From JAVBKP01 sp031553975 (GTDB taxonomy: Bacteria; Bacillota; Clostridia; Peptostreptococcales; Anaerovoracaceae): a stretch of DNA of 36,045 nucleotides. Each line of letters starts with the position of its first letter. Position 1 is the stretch's first letter. Below the pieces are notes generated by a model, which did no database searches, was not told the DNA's origin, and was given only the letters and a program-made list of their open reading frames with translations. Below, in pieces: positions 32,530 to 36,045 of the stretch. The stretch covers positions 1-36,045 of the forward strand of contig JAVBKP010000095.1 of the NCBI GenBank assembly GCA_031553975.1, in the 5' to 3' direction. The position numbers and the translations under genes are program-made.

Positions 32530-32940
32530 ATGAATAATTTAAGTAAGTCATCTAATGCTAAAGTCATTTTAGCTGTAGATGATATGGCTGTTATTTTAAA
32601 CAGCCTTAAAGCAATTTTGCAAAAGTACTATCACGTAGTCGCTGTTAATTCTACGACGCTAGCTGCACAATATCTAATGAATCACTATGTAGATTTGCTT
32701 TTGCTAGACATTGGTATGCCTGAAGAAGATGGTATCACTTTCGCTAGAGAATTAAAAAATGCTCCTACAACCAAGGACATCCCCATTATTTTTTTGACGG
32801 GACACGCTACACAAGATACTGTTACCACCGCCTACTATTTGGGCGCTGCCGACTATATTGTAAAGCCTATTAATGAGCAAATACTGTTTGATAAAATTGG
32901 GAAAATCCTAGGTCTCCCCACCCAGACGACAACTAAATGA
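32530..32940 (+). CDS. Single-domain response regulator (CheY-like receiver)
   Basis: This 136-residue protein consists only of a receiver domain. The acidic pair D17/D18 (AVDDMA), phosphorylation site D60 (LLLLDIGMP), T90 (FLTGH) and K112 (IVKPI) are all present, so it should be phosphorylated. No output domain is attached and no histidine kinase is encoded in the window. AGGAG lies upstream of the ATG. The stop codon runs into a hairpin at 32940-32966. The LCP gene follows 62 bases later and could be partly co-transcribed. Confidence 0.9.
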   Translation: MNNLSKSSNAKVILAVDDMAVILNSLKAILQKYYHVVAVNSTTLAAQYLMNHYVDLLLLDIGMPEEDGITFARELKNAPTTKDIPIIFLTGHATQDTVTTAYYLGAADYIVKPINEQILFDKIGKILGLPTQTTTK

Positions 32941-32966
32941 AACGTCAGTCCGTTGGATTGGCGTTT
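32940..32966 (+). terminator. Possible terminator after the response regulator
   Basis: A 12-pair stem with two G-T wobbles (32940-32951 with 32955-32966) and a three-base loop. The T tract after it is weak (ATTTG), so read-through into the LCP gene is plausible. Confidence 0.5.
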
Positions 32967-33002
32967 ATTTGTAGGTATAGTGAAAGATAGGTATTTGTTG
33001 CT

Positions 33003-34013
33003 ATGAGGAAAGAAAACAAGGGCAAAGCTCTTATTGTTGGCCTACGACACTTTGTCGTTGCTTTTTTAATATTTACCGTACTGTTCACTGGTATTGGATT
33101 TGTATTTTCAAAGATCGGTGATATAAATTTGTTCTCCGGCATAGATGAAGGTGCTGTTTCAGATTTTACCCTAGCAAGTATTGTTGATACTAGCAGTCCG
33201 TTTTTTCATACCTTTAGTGAGAGTGAAAAAGTGAATATTCTCTTGCTCGGTGTCAATCCACCACTTTCTGATACCATTATGCTTGCCAGCTTTGATATGA
33301 AAACCAAGCACATTGATTTGATTTCTATCCCAAGAGATACATACTATCCGAGAGATGGCTATAACCATGCCGCTGAGAAAAAGTTAAATGCCGCCTATAG
33401 AAAAGACCCCCTCAATACAGCTGTGGCTGTCAGTGAAATTCTGCAAGGTATTCCTATTCATTACTATGCCGTCATAGAGTTTGAGGGTATTGAGAATATT
33501 GTGGATTCCATGAATGGTGTGCCCGTAAATGTACCTTTTGCCATGAGGTATAATGATCCTGCTGACAATCCGCCTCTTCATATTAGTATTGAAAAGGGCG
33601 AACAGGTACTCATGGGCAAAGATGCAGTGGATTATTTGCGTTTTAGAAAAAGTAATGTGAAAGGGTTTAGATCTTATGCTACTAGTGATTTGGAACGAGA
33701 AAAAGCACAACAAGAGTTCTTAAAATCTGCTTTTCAACAAAGCATTACCCACCTACCTAGCGTAGTAAAAAGTATTCATGAAAATGTCGTATCCAATATA
33801 GACCTAAAAACAGCCCTACAAATTGCCTCTAAAACTGCTGGCATGTCAAAGGATGACATCGCCACTTATTCACTCCCTGGGACGGCCATGGACAAGTCTC
33901 CATGGTATTACCACCCGGATGAAGAGGCAATCAAAACAATGTTAACACATATTTATATGCCACCTGTTGCCACGGATGCTGGTATTTCTACAAATGGGTC
34001 TATTGATAAATAA
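33003..34013 (+). CDS. Divergent LytR-CpsA-Psr (LCP) family protein
   Basis: This 336-residue protein has a membrane anchor (about 13-37) and an extracellular LCP domain (about 75-290). LCP enzymes transfer lipid-linked glycopolymers to peptidoglycan. Recognisable blocks are VNILLLGVNPPLSDTIMLAS, DLISIPRDTYY, KLNAAYR, YYAVIEFEGIENIVDSM, GVPVNVP and DYLRFRKS. Odd points: the usual LGxDxR...RSDT segment is shortened, with Leu for the Arg before SDT, and the DxxRxxRQ element reads SDLEREKAQQ. The Arg of SIPRD and of RFR are kept. There is only a weak ribosome binding site (GATAGG), and no good promoter, so expression may depend on the upstream response regulator gene. Confidence 0.85.
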   Translation: MRKENKGKALIVGLRHFVVAFLIFTVLFTGIGFVFSKIGDINLFSGIDEGAVSDFTLASIVDTSSPFFHTFSESEKVNILLLGVNPPLSDTIMLASFDMKTKHIDLISIPRDTYYPRDGYNHAAEKKLNAAYRKDPLNTAVAVSEILQGIPIHYYAVIEFEGIENIVDSMNGVPVNVPFAMRYNDPADNPPLHISIEKGEQVLMGKDAVDYLRFRKSNVKGFRSYATSDLEREKAQQEFLKSAFQQSITHLPSVVKSIHENVVSNIDLKTALQIASKTAGMSKDDIATYSLPGTAMDKSPWYYHPDEEAIKTMLTHIYMPPVATDAGISTNGSIDK

Positions 34014-34037
34014 AAAGGTTCTATGTCTTTGATAATG

Positions 34038-34067
34038 AAAAACTCCGCCAACAAAAGCGGAGTTTTT
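34038..34067. terminator. Bidirectional terminator of the LCP and reductase genes
   Basis: The perfect 11-base stem AAAAACTCCGC/GCGGAGTTTTT (34038-34048 with 34057-34067) with an eight-base loop has T tracts on both strands and lies between convergent genes. Confidence 0.92.
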
Positions 34068-34105
34068 CTATACTTATTTCATCTATTATGGTTGAAGTTT
34101 TTCAA

Positions 34106-36031
34106 TTATTTGATTTCTGCTGCTGCAGTTTGTCCTGCAATCCTGCCAAATACAATAATATCTGCTATCGCATTTCCACCAATTCTGTTGGATCCATGTA
34201 CCCCACCTGTTACTTCTCCAGCGGCATATAGTCCTTTGATTATCTTTCCATCAGTTCCGATTACATGTGTTTTTGTATCGATTTTTAGTCCGCCCATTGT
34301 GTGGTGAACAGATGGTTTTACTGGGATAGCATAGTAAGGGCCTTTTTCAAGCTTATATACTAAACTCTCTCTACCAAACTCAGCATCTTTTTTTGCATCA
34401 ATAGCGGCATTGTATGTTTTTAAAGTAGCCGCTAGGGTAGCAGGGTCCATTTTAACAGCTGCTGCTAGTTCCTCAATGGTTTCTCCCTTTGTCGCATAGC
34501 CTTTTGTCACATAGCCAGCCAACGCTGCATTTTTAGCTCTAAGCGCCTCGTCTACCAATAAGTAGGCAATGCCTCCTGTTTGCTTTAACTCAGCAGCAGA
34601 TACTACATCACGTGTAAGAAGCTCGTTAGTGAATCTTTTTCCTTCTTGGTTCACTAAGATTGCTCCATCTCCACGAAGTGCCTCTGTGAACATATATCCT
34701 GTCTTAGGATCTGTCGTTGGGTGAATTTGAATCTGATCAATATCTGTTAAATCAGCTCCAACCGCTTGTGCCATCACAATACCACTACCATTGGCGCCTG
34801 CGTGGTTAGTTGTTGAATATCCTTTTAACTCTGGTCTATATTTTACTACCATCTCACTATTAGCACCGAATCCGCCTGTGGCCAAAATCACTGCTTTTGC
34901 ATTTACTTTAAATTGGTTTCCTTTAGCATCTTTTGCTTTAACGCCTACTACTGTATCTCCAGATTTAATGATTTCAGTAGCAGTAGTATTGAGCATGATG
35001 TTCACGCCTTGTTGGTTTAGTTTGTCTGATACGGTTTTTACCACTGTTGGTCCGATGGCGGATCCATCAGCTACCGTATGGGTTCTATTAATGCTCATGC
35101 CACCTGTAATAGTCAATCTAGAAAGCTTAGCACCTAGGCTGTTCAACCACTCCACTGCATCAGCCGCATTATCTACTAAAGTTCTAAGCAGTTCTGGATT
35201 GTTAGTATTCTTACCACCCACTAACGTATCCTTGTAGAATGTATCTTTCTTGTCTACGATGTTATTGGCTGCTTGTACACTAGTTTCAGCAGCATTGATA
35301 CCAGCCGTTGCACGGTTTGTGTTTCCACCAATGAGTGCCATTTGCTCCAAAATAATAACTGACTTCCCTGCTTGTTTCGCCTCAACAGCAGCAGTCATAC
35401 CTGCTCCGCCTGAACCTATGATTACAACATCTACAGTGATATCGCTTTGCTTAGTCACAGTCTCTATCTTGTTAGCAGGGTCTTTAAGTGCTGTCATATT
35501 AGCTCCTGCTTTTGCTAGTGCCGCTGTTACAGCCTCTAACATAGCTTTGCTACTAACAGTAGCTCCTGTGATGGCATCTAGTGCTAAGCTTTGTGTGCTA
35601 ACCACTTCTTTACCTATGCTTTGCGCCGCCACATCACCAATTCCTTTTGATTCATTTGGTGTACCAGCAGTAATTGTGGTTATTTTGTCTGCTGTAACTG
35701 TAACAGTAGCCGTAACAGTCCCGCCATTTCCCTTAGCAGTTCCAGTATATGTGCCTGCTTTGAATTTTGTAGCTGTAGGTGCTGGCTTTGTAGCCGTATT
35801 GGTAGCTACTGCCTCACCATCAATCACTAGCTTGTTACCGGCTTTAATAAGGTTCGGATTTTTAATCCCGTTCTTTTCAGCCAGTTCCTGATAGGTCATT
35901 CCAAATTGCTTAGCAATCTTAGCTAGAGTATCCCCTGCCTTGATTTGGTAAGTAGTTTGTCCTGCAAACGCAAACTGTGCTGTAAGCATTACTAGCACTA
36001 GCGCAATTGCAATAATTTTTGTTTTTTTCAC
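34106..36031 (-). CDS. Secreted LysM / FMN-binding / fumarate reductase-type flavoprotein
   Basis: The 641-residue fusion has a signal peptide (1-23), LysM (about 27-70), a Thr/Ala/Pro linker (71-90), an FMN-binding domain (about 91-172) and an FAD-binding_2 reductase domain (from about 200). DAITGATVSS (152-161) is the motif for covalent FMN attachment by an ApbE flavin transferase. IIGSGGAGM (204-212) binds FAD. QIHPT, GKRFTNELLTRD, HHTMGG and HGSNRIGGNA are the fumarate reductase catalytic blocks. LysM should hold it on peptidoglycan. The inferred role is an extracytoplasmic reductase of fumarate or a similar acceptor, fed from a membrane donor that is not in the window. The start is GTG (36031) with GGAGGT upstream; the promoter is beyond the edge. 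Confidence 0.9.
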   Translation of the reverse strand: MKKTKIIAIALVLVMLTAQFAFAGQTTYQIKAGDTLAKIAKQFGMTYQELAEKNGIKNPNLIKAGNKLVIDGEAVATNTATKPAPTATKFKAGTYTGTAKGNGGTVTATVTVTADKITTITAGTPNESKGIGDVAAQSIGKEVVSTQSLALDAITGATVSSKAMLEAVTAALAKAGANMTALKDPANKIETVTKQSDITVDVVIIGSGGAGMTAAVEAKQAGKSVIILEQMALIGGNTNRATAGINAAETSVQAANNIVDKKDTFYKDTLVGGKNTNNPELLRTLVDNAADAVEWLNSLGAKLSRLTITGGMSINRTHTVADGSAIGPTVVKTVSDKLNQQGVNIMLNTTATEIIKSGDTVVGVKAKDAKGNQFKVNAKAVILATGGFGANSEMVVKYRPELKGYSTTNHAGANGSGIVMAQAVGADLTDIDQIQIHPTTDPKTGYMFTEALRGDGAILVNQEGKRFTNELLTRDVVSAAELKQTGGIAYLLVDEALRAKNAALAGYVTKGYATKGETIEELAAAVKMDPATLAATLKTYNAAIDAKKDAEFGRESLVYKLEKGPYYAIPVKPSVHHTMGGLKIDTKTHVIGTDGKIIKGLYAAGEVTGGVHGSNRIGGNAIADIIVFGRIAGQTAAAEIK

Positions 36032-36045
36032 TTTGCATACCTCCA

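Noticed and set aside
35250..35891. 213-codon plus-strand ORF opposite the reductase
   Set aside because: It mirrors the Ala/Thr-rich codons of the real gene on the minus strand and has no ribosome binding site or recognisable domain.

Overview
The window looks like a chromosomal segment of a low-GC, endospore-forming Clostridia-type Firmicute, probably near Lachnospirales (family-level placement is a guess). The evidence is the set of sporulation genes (spoVG, spoVT, spoIID, spmA/spmB, a spoVB/yabM-type flippase), strong AGGAGG ribosome binding sites, A+T-rich sigma-A promoters and gene orders close to those near the replication origin of Bacillus subtilis. No tRNA or rRNA gene, CRISPR array, prophage or transposase gene lies inside the window. 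No stretch over about 300 bases lacks a gene.

Layout. Bases 1-190 look like the leader of an rRNA-type operon running off the left edge on the minus strand. At 0.2-4.2 kb lie an MFS transporter, a DUF421/DUF4363 membrane pair and a protein with a degenerate Fic fold. At 4.3-7.3 kb is a three-gene minus-strand operon of the 2-hydroxyacyl-CoA dehydratase/activase superfamily. At 7.4-18.9 kb is a minus-strand block in the conserved order spoVG-glmU-prs-pth-mfd-(two PrsA-like foldases)-spoVT-yabM-(hup)-rqcP. In this block glmU has kept only its acetyltransferase half, and no mazG/yabN, yabP, yabQ or divIC is seen. At 19-24.6 kb are cell wall and spore genes: murC, spoIID, a lytic transglycosylase, murA and spmB/spmA. 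At 24.8-28.9 kb is the conserved tmk-holB-ricT-trmN6 / abrB neighbourhood. At 29-36 kb is a more accessory region: a secreted repeat protein, a membrane protein, a small coiled-coil protein, a D-lyxose isomerase, an unlisted 37-residue cysteine-rich peptide gene, a single-domain response regulator, a divergent LytR-CpsA-Psr protein and a secreted LysM/FMN/FAD reductase.

The genes serve mainly cell envelope and spore construction (murA, murC, glmU C-half, spoIID, transglycosylase, flippase, foldases, LCP), nucleotide and DNA metabolism (prs, tmk, holB, mfd, hup) and translation quality control (pth, rqcP, trmN6). SpoVT, AbrB, SpoVG and RicT provide transition-state and sporulation control.

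The most unusual items are the 37-residue Cys-rich peptide gene with its own promoter and GNRA-loop terminator, the catalytically degenerate Fic protein, the half-length GlmU, the LysM-FMN-fumarate reductase fusion, and a family of palindromes built on GGGACGGTTCTAAAT. One palindrome pair is nested inside another, and one pair of arms sits at a break in synteny. Functions are assigned by reading motifs; no database search was possible.
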